DNA of 20,167 bases. Origin: Spirochaetia bacterium. GTDB lineage: Bacteria; Spirochaetota; Spirochaetia; Treponematales; Treponemataceae. The position numbers were made by a program, and so were the translations under genes. The notes beneath the pieces are model-generated. The model saw nothing but the letters and a program-made list of their open reading frames with translations, made no database searches and was not told the DNA's origin. Shown here in pieces: positions 13,499 through 20,167 of the stretch; the stretch's first letter is position 1, and every line of letters starts with the position of its first letter. Where the stretch lies: the NCBI GenBank assembly GCA_900767955.1, contig CAAGBC010000044.1, positions 1 to 20,167 of the forward strand, read 5' to 3'.

Positions 13499-14032
13499 AT
13501 GAAACAATTTGGTGGTAATGTACTTTTTTTGGATCGTTCTGACATTAATACAGACGAAATTATTCCAGCGAAATATTTAACAGAAATATCAAAACAAGCT
13601 TTAAAACCTTATCTTCTTGAAGATTTAAAACTTGAAGGTTTTAATCCTAAAACAGATATCACAGGAAAAAAAGTTATCATCACAAGAGAAAACTTTGGCT
13701 GTGGTTCATCAAGAGAACACGCTCCTTGGGCTTTAGAAGTTAATGGAATTTATGTAGTTGTTGCTCCAAACTTTGCTCGTATTTTCCGTCAGAATATGTA
13801 CAACTGCGGAATGATGGCTATTGAAATTGACAAAAAATCAATCGAAGATATGTTTAAAACATTTGCAGATAAAGATGCTGAATGTAAAATCGTATTCAAC
13901 GATGATGGAACTGCAAAAGTAAAACTTATAGCAGGAAGCCTTTCAAAAAGTTATCCTTTTAAACTAGACGATTTTGAAAAAGCTCTAGTTGAAGATGACG
14001 GTTGGATTGGTTTTGCTGATAAAAAATACTAA
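13499..14032 (+). CDS. leuD: 3-isopropylmalate dehydratase small subunit
   Basis: Partner of LeuC; it carries the swivelling domain that shapes the substrate pocket. 177 residues from the ATG at 13499. TTGGAGGATAAA just before it supplies the ribosome-binding site, and an in-frame TTG at 13487 lies inside that site, so it is not the start. Motifs: DINTDEIIPAKYLTEI (15-30; the YLT loop governs substrate choice) and FGCGSSREHAPWAL (66-79). The gap to leuC is 14 bp. No leuA or leuB lies next to it. A strong terminator follows. Confidence 0.94.
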   Translation: MKQFGGNVLFLDRSDINTDEIIPAKYLTEISKQALKPYLLEDLKLEGFNPKTDITGKKVIITRENFGCGSSREHAPWALEVNGIYVVVAPNFARIFRQNMYNCGMMAIEIDKKSIEDMFKTFADKDAECKIVFNDDGTAKVKLIAGSLSKSYPFKLDDFEKALVEDDGWIGFADKKY

Positions 14033-14042
14033 TCTATAGTAT

Positions 14043-14076
14043 AAAAAAAACAGAGGTTTTACCTCTGTTTTTTTTT
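14043..14076. terminator. Bidirectional rho-independent terminator between leuD and the kinase gene
   Basis: CAGAGGT and ACCTCTG (14051-14057, 14061-14067) form a stem with a 3-base loop, flanked by eight A on the left and nine T on the right. It works in both directions: for leuCD on the plus strand and for the converging yicC-kinase unit on the minus strand. Confidence 0.93.
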
Positions 14077-14099
14077 GCACATTTACACAAAATTATTGA

Positions 14100-14660
14100 T
14101 TAATCTTTTTGAATCAAATCCATTGCTTCTAATTTTTCAAGAATAATATTTACAATTTGTTCAGGTGTATTAACACTTGTATCGATTATCAAATCTGCAA
14201 ATTCATAATTATTATTATCAATTTGATATAATTTCATATAACGACGAGAATCTTCATTATCACGCATTGATGTAAAATCAATTATTTCTTGAAGATTTCC
14301 ACCTTCCCTATTTAATATGCGTTTTGCACGAACTTCTGGGTCTGCTAACAAATAAACTTTTAAATTAGCTTCTTTTAACATCCAAATTGCAAGGCGACTT
14401 CCTAAAATACAAGATTCTTGACGAGCTAAATCTACTTGACGAGTATCAACTGTAATATCATAGCTATCATCTGTTTTTGCATTTTCAATTACTTCAGCAA
14501 GTGTTAGTCCTTTTTCTGCAGCTAATTGTCTAAAAGTATAATTAATTAATTTTATACCAAGTTTTTCCGCAAGCATAGAACTAACTGTAGTATTTCCACA
14601 ACCTGATTTTCCTGATATTGCAACACGAACTTCAGTATTTTCTTTCATTTTATAATTCAT
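14100..14660 (-). CDS. Cytidylate kinase-like nucleoside monophosphate kinase with atypical P-loop
   Basis: 186 residues resembling the shorter, archaeal-type cytidylate kinases, which phosphorylate CMP/dCMP to the diphosphate. The N-terminal P-loop region reads AISGKSGCGNTTVSSMLAEK (14-33). In the usual GxxGxGKT order the Lys is Asn23 here, though a Lys (Lys18) lies within the loop. Further supports are RQLAAEKGLTLAEV, an ESCILGSRLAIWML strand-helix, a lid-like stretch RAKRILNREGG and a final DLIIDTSVNTPEQIV typical of these kinases. The ATG at 14660 has AGAGGA 7 nt upstream. It lies 17 bp behind yicC in one transcript. The exact nucleotide substrate is not proven; call it cmk-like. Confidence 0.8.
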   Translation of the reverse strand: MNYKMKENTEVRVAISGKSGCGNTTVSSMLAEKLGIKLINYTFRQLAAEKGLTLAEVIENAKTDDSYDITVDTRQVDLARQESCILGSRLAIWMLKEANLKVYLLADPEVRAKRILNREGGNLQEIIDFTSMRDNEDSRRYMKLYQIDNNNYEFADLIIDTSVNTPEQIVNIILEKLEAMDLIQKD

Positions 14661-14677
14661 AGGTTCCTCTTGTTAAT

Positions 14678-15544
14678 TTATTCTATATTTTTACTTTGTT
14701 CTCTAATATTTTCCAAAGCATCTTTGGCACATATAACCATTGCACCTACTTCGGAAAATTGATTTTTACTTCCAATTGTATTAATTTCTCTGTTCATTTC
14801 TTGGCAAATGAAATCAATTTTTTTTCCTGGAGCAGAATTATTTTCTAATTCATCTTTCATTGCTTTTATATGACTTTGCAAACGAACAATTTCTTCATTT
14901 ATAGTATATTTTACTACAAGTGCAGCAGTTTCTGTCAAAATACGATTTTCATCAATGTTATCTGCAAGTAATTCCTTAAATTTTTGTGTAATATTTTCCT
15001 TAAATGCTAATTCCATTTTTGGTTGCCACTGCTGAAAGAAATTTGCACAATCATTTAATTTTTCTAGTTTTTCATTTAAATCAATATACAAATTCTGTCC
15101 TTCACGGTTTCTATCAATAATAAAATTGTTTAAAGAAATATCAAAAACTGGATCAATTAAATTCTGATATTTTTCTACATCAAAATTCTTATTTATATTT
15201 AATACACCAGGCTGACTAATAATTAGTGACAAAGGAATTTCGGAAGAATAACCTGTAGCATCAGCAATTTTTTTAATTGCATCCAAATAAGATTTTGCAA
15301 CACTAGGGTCAGCAATAATTTCTGTATCAGATTCTAATTCTCGTACACGAATTGAAACATCAACTTTTCCACGAACAACAGCTTTAGTAATTTTAGCTCG
15401 ATAATAAGATTCTAATGAATTTAAAAAAGAAGGAAGATTTATATTCAAATCCAAAAATCTTGAATTAACAGACTTAAATTCAACAGAAATTACAGCTTTT
15501 TCTGTTGAAACTTCATGATAAGAATAACCTGTCATTGATGTCAC
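14678..15544 (-). CDS. yicC: YicC/YloC family endoribonuclease
   Basis: Family of stress-related endoribonucleases involved in RNA turnover. The preferred start is GTG at 15544, giving MTSMTGYSYHEV (the family hallmark is a near-terminal SMTGF/Y) and 288 residues, the usual length. GAGGT lies 7 nt upstream. An in-frame ATG at 15604 falls on the promoter and lacks a ribosome-binding site. Motifs: VISVEFKSVNSRFLDLNINLP near the N-terminus, VRGKVDVSIRVRE, and the C-terminal DFICQEMNREINTIGSK, a very characteristic YicC signature. In many bacteria yicC precedes gmk; here the following gene is a cytidylate-kinase-like protein. Confidence 0.93.
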   Translation of the reverse strand: MTSMTGYSYHEVSTEKAVISVEFKSVNSRFLDLNINLPSFLNSLESYYRAKITKAVVRGKVDVSIRVRELESDTEIIADPSVAKSYLDAIKKIADATGYSSEIPLSLIISQPGVLNINKNFDVEKYQNLIDPVFDISLNNFIIDRNREGQNLYIDLNEKLEKLNDCANFFQQWQPKMELAFKENITQKFKELLADNIDENRILTETAALVVKYTINEEIVRLQSHIKAMKDELENNSAPGKKIDFICQEMNREINTIGSKNQFSEVGAMVICAKDALENIREQSKNIE

Positions 15545-15575
15545 AATAAATACCTCGAAATTTCTTATTTTTTTT

Positions 15576-15604
15576 ATTTTAACTAAATATTTTTTTTTGT
15601 TCAA
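15576..15604 (-). promoter_or_regulatory. Sigma70-type promoter of yicC
   Basis: On the minus strand TTGAAC (15599-15604), a 17-bp spacer containing an A-tract, and TAAAAT (15576-15581). The predicted start near 15569 leaves a leader of about 25 nt before the GTG at 15544. Confidence 0.7.
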
Positions 15605-15703
15605 TTGTTATTTTTTCCTATGCAAATATCAAAATTACTGATATATTTAAAAGAACGAAAATTTAATTTTTCATTATATTATTACACCAATTGGAGTTAC
15701 ATT

Positions 15704-16981
15704 ATGCCCGATGGGTCGATGCCCTTACTAATATCTCTTATCGTTTTAGTTATTTTTTCTGGTTTTTTTTCTGCAACAGAAACAGCGTTTTCTTGTGCCA
15801 GCAGAATAAAACTAAGAACGCTACATTCAAATGGAAATAAAAAAGCTGGAAAAGTCCTTTTATTAGCTGAAAAAAATTATGATAAACTTATCAGCACAAT
15901 TTTAATTGGAAACAACATTGTAAACCTTTCAGCTTCTACAATTGCCACAATTCTTTTTGCAAAATTATTAGTAAATACAAGTTTTGAATCCTCTTCATCA
16001 GTAATTTCCACAGCTGTAATTACAGTTGCAGTTTTAATTTTTGGAGAAATAACACCAAAATATATTGCAAAAACTTTTCCAGAAAAGTTTTCTATGTTGT
16101 TTTATCCAGTAATAAATTTGCTTACCTATATTTTATATCCACTTAATTTGATTTTTAGTGGATGGAAATGGCTAATTTCAAAAGTTTTTAATCTAAAAAA
16201 TGAAGAAATTATTACAGAAGATGAAATAATGACAATTGTTCAAGAAGCACAAGAAGATGGCACTTTGAAACAAGAAGAAACAAAATTAATTCGTTCTGTA
16301 ATTGAATTTGATGATTTGGAAGTTGGAGATATTTTAACTCCTAGAATTAATATTGCTGCCGTTGATGAAAAAGATTCTATGAAGGAAATTCAAAAGGTTT
16401 TTGAATCAACAGGATACTCTCGCCTTCCTGTATACAAAGAAAGCGTAGATACCATTATAGGAACTATTCACGAAAAAGATTTTTACAATTCTTATATTAC
16501 AGACAAAAAGAATGTAAAAGACATTATGCAAAACGCATTTTACACAACAAAGCATACAAAAATATCAAATTTATTAAAACAATTGCAAAAGCAAAAAGTT
16601 CATATGGCAATTGTTCTTGATGAATACGGTGGAACACTAGGAATTGTCACAATGGAAGATATTTTGGAAGAACTTGTTGGTGAAATTCTAGATGAACATG
16701 ATGAAGAAGTAAGTTACTTTAAAACAATATCTGAAAATACATTTATTATAGATGGTCATGCGCCATTAAATAAAACATTTGAATTATTGCACCTTGACGG
16801 CAAAGATGAAGAGTTTGAGGCAAATACTGTTAGTGGTTGGGTTATTGAATCTTTAGGTGAAATTCCTACTGTAGGAAAAACTTTTACTTATGAAAATCTT
16901 TCTGTAGAAGTATTAAAATCTACGGTAAAAAAAGTTCTTCAGATTAGAGTTCTTACAACTACTGAATCTGAAGAAGAATAA
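15704..16981 (+). CDS. CNNM/CorC (TlyC-type 'hemolysin') membrane protein with CBS domains
   Basis: 425 residues from the ATG at 15704, preceded by TTGGAG 8 nt upstream; an in-frame ATG at 15605 is in the upstream spacer. The N-terminal DUF21/CNNM membrane domain (about 6-150) has four hydrophobic stretches near 6-25, 60-84, 96-115 and 124-147, with SGFFSATETAFS and FGEITPKYIAKTFP as hallmarks. A paired CBS (Bateman) module follows: TPRINIAAVDE to GTIHEKDF (about 202-255), and DIMQNAFYTT to DEYGGTLGIVTMEDILEELVGEI (about 263-319). The C-terminal CorC_HlyC domain covers about 330-408. Family members are linked to Mg2+ or Co2+ export; the historical hemolysin name is not evidence of haemolysis. 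It is divergent from yicC and converges on murC with 1 bp between stops. Confidence 0.93.
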   Translation: MPDGSMPLLISLIVLVIFSGFFSATETAFSCASRIKLRTLHSNGNKKAGKVLLLAEKNYDKLISTILIGNNIVNLSASTIATILFAKLLVNTSFESSSSVISTAVITVAVLIFGEITPKYIAKTFPEKFSMLFYPVINLLTYILYPLNLIFSGWKWLISKVFNLKNEEIITEDEIMTIVQEAQEDGTLKQEETKLIRSVIEFDDLEVGDILTPRINIAAVDEKDSMKEIQKVFESTGYSRLPVYKESVDTIIGTIHEKDFYNSYITDKKNVKDIMQNAFYTTKHTKISNLLKQLQKQKVHMAIVLDEYGGTLGIVTMEDILEELVGEILDEHDEEVSYFKTISENTFIIDGHAPLNKTFELLHLDGKDEEFEANTVSGWVIESLGEIPTVGKTFTYENLSVEVLKSTVKKVLQIRVLTTTESEEE

Positions 16982-16982
16982 T

Positions 16983-18461
16983 TTACGCTAAAATAGCTTT
17001 TCCAAGTTTCCAGTTATCCCCTGCACCCATTGTTACAAACAAATATCCGTCAGGGTATTCTGGAGACAAAGGTTTATTAAGTTCTTGCTGAACAAAATCT
17101 TTTGCATCAAGAATTTCTTCAAAATAATGTACATTATCTGAATAATTTTTTGTTTCTTCAAATAAGGTTTTTCCAGTAATATTAAAATCTGCAATATTTT
17201 CACGAGCTGATGCATAAATTTTATGTAAAATAACAACATCAGCACTTGCAAAAGAAGAAGCAAATTCCTTTAGTAAAGATTGTGTTCTTGAATATGTGTG
17301 TGACATAAAATCAACAATAATTTTTCTGTTTTTGTAAAATTGTCGATAACCTTCTAGCGTTGTTTTTATTGCTGTAGGATGATGAGCATAGTCATCAATA
17401 ACAATAATAGAATTTCCTGCATCAGAAGTAGTTTTACCAATTATTTCACTACGACGCTTTCCACCTGTAAAAGATTTTAATCCTTGAATGATTTTGTCTT
17501 TATAATCTAAAGGATTTTTTCCTGCATCACGCAAAAGTTGACAAACCAACGCAACAGCAGCAGTTCCATCTAAAACTTCGTGAACGCCAGGAACTGATAG
17601 ATACATTTTTCCAAATAAATCAACATCAAATTCCTGACAATCGTTTTTAACACAACCTAAAGTAATTTTAAATTCCCCAGTAGCTGTTGTTCCATAAGGA
17701 ATTAAGTGTATATCAGGACGCTTTTTACTTGCAATTTCAACAGTTTCTACAGAGCCTTTATCATCTGCACAATAAATTAAATCACCATTTTCTGGCAACT
17801 TGCAAATATAATCAACAAAAGCATCACGAATATCTTCGTATGTTGGAAAATAATCTTGGTGGTCACTTTCTACGCTTGTAAGAATTAATTTTTGAGGGCA
17901 GAAAGACATAAAATGACGCTGATATTCACAAGTTTCTGCAACAAAATATTTTTTATCTGCTTGCTGAATATTTTCTGATGTGAAAGTACAACTATCACCA
18001 AAAGATTTAATTACAGAACCAGCTAAAACTTGAACTGGTAAATCTAGTTCCTTCAATATGGAACCAGTAAGTCCTGTTGTACTAGTTTTTCCGTGAACAC
18101 CACAAATTCCACATGAATAAGAAAGATTGCTGTATTCACCAAGAGCTTGTGTATATAACAAACAAGGAATTTTTTTATTAGTTGCAGCAATTAAATCAGG
18201 ATTTTTATCAAGTTTATATGCTGAAGAATAAATTACATATTGAATATTATCTGTGATATTTTCTTCAGAAAAAGGAAATACTTTTAAATTTAATTTTTCC
18301 AGAATTTCATCTGTATAAAATCGTTCAGAAACATCACTTCCTGTGATAATAGCGCCTTGTTTGTGCAAAATTTCAACAAGTGCTGTCATTCCTGTTCCTT
18401 TTATACCTACAAAATGAATAGAAACTCCAGATAGATTTTTTGGTAAAATTTGATTATTCAT
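16983..18461 (-). CDS. murC: UDP-N-acetylmuramate--L-alanine ligase
   Basis: Cytoplasmic ATP-dependent ligase that adds the first amino acid of the peptidoglycan stem peptide. 492 residues. The N-terminal UDP-binding domain has IHFVGIKGTGMTALVEIL (15-32). The Mur ligase P-loop is GVHGKTSTTG (121-130). A central-domain stretch has VAETCEYQRHF and LTSVESDHQDYFPTYEDI. The C-terminal domain has IDDYAHHPTAIKTTLEGYRQ, characteristic of MurC and Mpl. Length and absence of Mpl-specific features favour MurC, but Mpl cannot be fully excluded by eye. No clear ribosome-binding site precedes the ATG. It lies 20 bp behind the rod-binding gene, probably in the flagellar transcript. Confidence 0.88.
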   Translation of the reverse strand: MNNQILPKNLSGVSIHFVGIKGTGMTALVEILHKQGAIITGSDVSERFYTDEILEKLNLKVFPFSEENITDNIQYVIYSSAYKLDKNPDLIAATNKKIPCLLYTQALGEYSNLSYSCGICGVHGKTSTTGLTGSILKELDLPVQVLAGSVIKSFGDSCTFTSENIQQADKKYFVAETCEYQRHFMSFCPQKLILTSVESDHQDYFPTYEDIRDAFVDYICKLPENGDLIYCADDKGSVETVEIASKKRPDIHLIPYGTTATGEFKITLGCVKNDCQEFDVDLFGKMYLSVPGVHEVLDGTAAVALVCQLLRDAGKNPLDYKDKIIQGLKSFTGGKRRSEIIGKTTSDAGNSIIVIDDYAHHPTAIKTTLEGYRQFYKNRKIIVDFMSHTYSRTQSLLKEFASSFASADVVILHKIYASARENIADFNITGKTLFEETKNYSDNVHYFEEILDAKDFVQQELNKPLSPEYPDGYLFVTMGAGDNWKLGKAILA

Positions 18462-18481
18462 AAGAGTTATTATATTAAAAA

Positions 18482-18982
18482 TTAAGATAATTGCATATAG
18501 ATTTGATCTGCCAAACCAAAGCCAGCATTTTTTGTCATACTTGTTGCGTATTCATCGTATAACATATCTTCATACATATTTGCTGCAAAATCATTGTTTC
18601 CTAAAGAAGCTTTGTTTACAGTTTTTCTCATAGATGAAAGCATTTGTTTGATGAAAAATGATTCAAGTTCCATTGCTTTTTCGTACAATTTACTTGTTTT
18701 ATCAATTTTCTTTTGCTGAACATTTGGATTAGCTTGATTTGCGGCTGCGCCTTGAGGATTTGCGTATTTGTCTGTAACTTTATCAAAAGTTCCTGCAAAA
18801 CTTGTTGTATAATCCCCATTAAGGCGACCGTCGCTATTGATTTGTGAAGAAGATAAAGTAGAGTTATTTTTTGACTGTAAACTATTTAGTAATTCAGAAA
18901 ACTTTGCAGATTCACCATTCATCTTTGCAGACTGAATAGCACCCATTCCATTTGTTATTGAACTTACTGAATTTATAGTCAT
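18482..18982 (-). CDS. flgJ: FlgJ-like flagellar rod-binding protein (no muramidase domain)
   Basis: Helps cap and assemble the periplasmic flagellar rod. 166 residues from the ATG at 18982, with GGGAG 6 nt upstream; an in-frame TTG at 18988 is less likely. The rod-binding domain is at ~90-160: KLYEKAMELESFFIKQMLSS, then NMYEDMLYDEYATSMTKNAGFGLADQIYMQL, the standard FlgJ N-terminal-domain signature. The first ~85 residues are Ser/Asn/Gln-rich and probably disordered. The C-terminal muramidase domain of enterobacterial FlgJ is absent, as usual in spirochaetes. It follows flgG by 38 bp. Confidence 0.88.
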   Translation of the reverse strand: MTINSVSSITNGMGAIQSAKMNGESAKFSELLNSLQSKNNSTLSSSQINSDGRLNGDYTTSFAGTFDKVTDKYANPQGAAANQANPNVQQKKIDKTSKLYEKAMELESFFIKQMLSSMRKTVNKASLGNNDFAANMYEDMLYDEYATSMTKNAGFGLADQIYMQLS

Positions 18983-19020
18983 AATCAACTCCCTTTAGTT
19001 ATTACTTATTTATCGGAATA

Positions 19021-19815
19021 TTATCTCTTCAAGTTTACAGCTGTACTCAACATACTATCTGTTGTTTGAATTGCTTTACTGTTGAATTCGTATGCACGCT
19101 GAGCAACAATCATTTGAACCATTTCGTTTACAACAGAAACATTTGAAAGTTCCAAGAATTTGTGGCGAGTTTCACCCATTCCATCAAAACCAGGACGACC
19201 TGCAATTGCTTCTCCACTAGCATTTGTCACTTTAAACAAATTGTCACCTTCTGCCTGTAAACCAACAGCATTTGGGAATCTATACAACTGAAGTTGTCCT
19301 ACATCAACAGGTTCGTTTCCACCATTTACTTTTACTGCTACACGACCGTCTTGGCTAATTGTAAGAGTTGAAACATCGTATCCTTCTGGAAGAATAATTT
19401 CTGGCTGAACACGAAGTCCATTAGAATTTACTAACTGACCAGTAGAATCAACTTTGAAAGAACCATCTCTTGTATACGCATAACTTCCGTCAAATTTCTG
19501 AACACGGAAAAATCCTTCACCAACGATAGCAACATCTGTATCAACACCAGTATTCTGAAGTGAACCTTGTTTCATAATGCGCTGAGTTGCAGCGAGTTTT
19601 ACACCAGAACCTTGCTGAATTCCAACTGGAGTTACAGTATCTTCTGTTGCTGGAGTTCCTGCAAGTTTAATATTTTGATAAATTAAATCTTCAAATTCTA
19701 CGCGTTGTTGTTTATAACCAGTTGTATTTACATTTGAAAGATTGTTAGAAATTGTATCAATATTTGATTGCTGACCATTCATTCCTGTTGCAGCTGTCCA
19801 AAGACTTCTTACCAT
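19021..19815 (-). CDS. flgG: Flagellar basal-body distal rod protein FlgG
   Basis: Builds the distal rod of the periplasmic flagellum. 264 residues, normal. The N-terminal rod motif is MVRSLWTAATGMNGQQSNID followed by ISNNLSNVNTTGYKQQRVEFEDLIY. The middle has GEGFFRVQ and YTRDGSFKVDSTGQLVNSNG. The C-terminal motif is LELSNVSVVNEMVQMIVAQRAYEFNSKAIQTTDSMLSTAVNLKR in sense (read as consecutive parts LELSNVSVVNEMVQMI, VAQRAYEFNSKAIQ, TTDSMLSTAVNL). AGGTAGGTAAG precedes the ATG at 19815. flgF lies 18 bp upstream, so the order flgF-flgG-flgJ is one transcript. Confidence 0.96.
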   Translation of the reverse strand: MVRSLWTAATGMNGQQSNIDTISNNLSNVNTTGYKQQRVEFEDLIYQNIKLAGTPATEDTVTPVGIQQGSGVKLAATQRIMKQGSLQNTGVDTDVAIVGEGFFRVQKFDGSYAYTRDGSFKVDSTGQLVNSNGLRVQPEIILPEGYDVSTLTISQDGRVAVKVNGGNEPVDVGQLQLYRFPNAVGLQAEGDNLFKVTNASGEAIAGRPGFDGMGETRHKFLELSNVSVVNEMVQMIVAQRAYEFNSKAIQTTDSMLSTAVNLKR

Positions 19816-19833
19816 ATCTTACCTACCTTAGAA

Positions 19834-20147
19834 TTAATTAAAAACCGCAGTTTTTGACCACAATGTATTCATCATTGTATCTTCACTTGTAATTGTTTTC
19901 TGATTTGCTTCGTAAGCACGATTTACTTCAATCATTTGAACCATTTCATTAACAACATTTACATTTGAAGTTTCAATAAAACCTTGCATGAACTTTGGAC
20001 GTTCATTTCCTTCTGCAATATGAGCAGGACCAGCAATATCATTTGTGCTATAAAGATTAGCACCCATTTTCTTTAAGTATCTTTCGTTATCAAAGCGAAC
20101 AACTTTGAATCTATCAATAACTTGATTTTCGTTTTCTGAAGTGATTA
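19834..20147 (-). CDS. flgF: Flagellar basal-body rod protein FlgF, 5' end cut off by contig end
   Basis: The reading frame is open from the contig edge (first full codon at about 20145) to the stop at 19834, about 104 residues. An internal ATG at 20067 is not the true start, because the frame continues upstream (ITSENENQVIDRFKVVRFDN). The C-terminus carries the rod-protein motif FIETSNVNVVNEMVQMIEVN followed by RAYEANQKTITSEDTMMNTL, shared with FlgG. Immediate position ahead of flgG supports FlgF (proximal rod). The missing part is the N-terminal half or more. Confidence 0.88.
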
Positions 20148-20167
20148 AGATCGGAAGAGCACACGTC
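20148..20167. other. Illumina adapter remnant (right end)
   Basis: The last 20 bases, beginning AGATCGGAAGAGC, match the Illumina adapter and are the exact reverse complement of positions 3-22. Not genomic. Confidence 0.97.

Noticed and set aside
15604..15704. Longer N-termini for yicC (ATG at 15604) and the CNNM-type protein (ATG at 15605)
   Set aside because: The two ATGs abut back-to-back over the yicC promoter and have no ribosome-binding sites; the GTG at 15544 and ATG at 15704 have good ones and match family lengths.
15704..16981. True haemolysin or virulence toxin
   Set aside because: The domain order (CNNM/DUF21, CBS pair, CorC_HlyC) is that of ion-transport-related membrane proteins; the hemolysin label is historical.
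1..20167. 20-bp terminal inverted repeats suggesting a transposon or linear element
   Set aside because: The repeats are Illumina adapter sequence, and no transposase or terminal protein gene is present.

Overview
The window is an AT-rich chromosomal fragment that looks like a Treponema (spirochaete) genome, most plausibly a host-associated, low-GC species. This rests on four things: the rpsF-ssb-rpsR-rplI-dnaB order, the spirochaete-style flgF-flgG-rod-binding-protein cluster, several treponeme-type proteins of unknown role (a secreted ankyrin protein, a TPR protein), and a treponeme-like cell-wall peptidase. The genus is inferred from protein resemblance and gene order, not from a marker RNA. 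Both outermost ends (1-22 and 20148-20167) are Illumina adapter sequence, so the fragment is an assembled contig with untrimmed ends, and the genes at both ends are cut.

Layout. 23-2548 (minus): a two-gene accessory module directly behind dnaB. It holds a 616-residue protein with a C-terminal M23-like peptidase domain and, 2 bp later, a truncated lipoprotein with a possible SH3-like end that has no start-to-stop frame inside the window. 2586-5862 (minus): the ribosomal and replication operon rpsF-ssb-rpsR-rplI-dnaB, driven by a very good sigma70-type promoter at 5918-5946. Leader and intergenic hairpins in this operon could regulate translation or read-through. 6022-8151 (plus): a secreted ankyrin protein, apparently from a leaderless mRNA, followed by rsmD. 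8258-10879 (plus): a small helical protein, a ten-repeat TPR protein, and rlmN. 10952-12109 (plus): an HMA-fold protein lacking the metal-binding cysteines, then a D-2-hydroxyacid dehydrogenase. 12201-14032 (plus): leuC-leuD with its own promoter, closed by a strong bidirectional terminator. 14100-15544 (minus): yicC and a cytidylate-kinase-like gene. 15704-16981 (plus): a CNNM/CorC/TlyC-type membrane protein. 16983-20147 (minus): truncated flgF, flgG, a FlgJ-like rod-binding protein and murC.

Most of the content is housekeeping: replication, translation, rRNA methylation at two sites (RsmD, RlmN), leucine-pathway isomerase, flagellar rod and peptidoglycan precursor synthesis. The least ordinary parts are the accessory peptidase/lipoprotein pair, the leaderless secreted ankyrin gene, the cysteine-less HMA protein, and the nucleotide kinase with an Asn in place of the P-loop Lys. 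Six promoters with clear -35 and -10 boxes were found, all with exactly 17 bp spacers. No tRNA, rRNA, CRISPR array or insertion sequence was seen. No stretch over 300 bp is without a gene once the terminal lipoprotein is counted.
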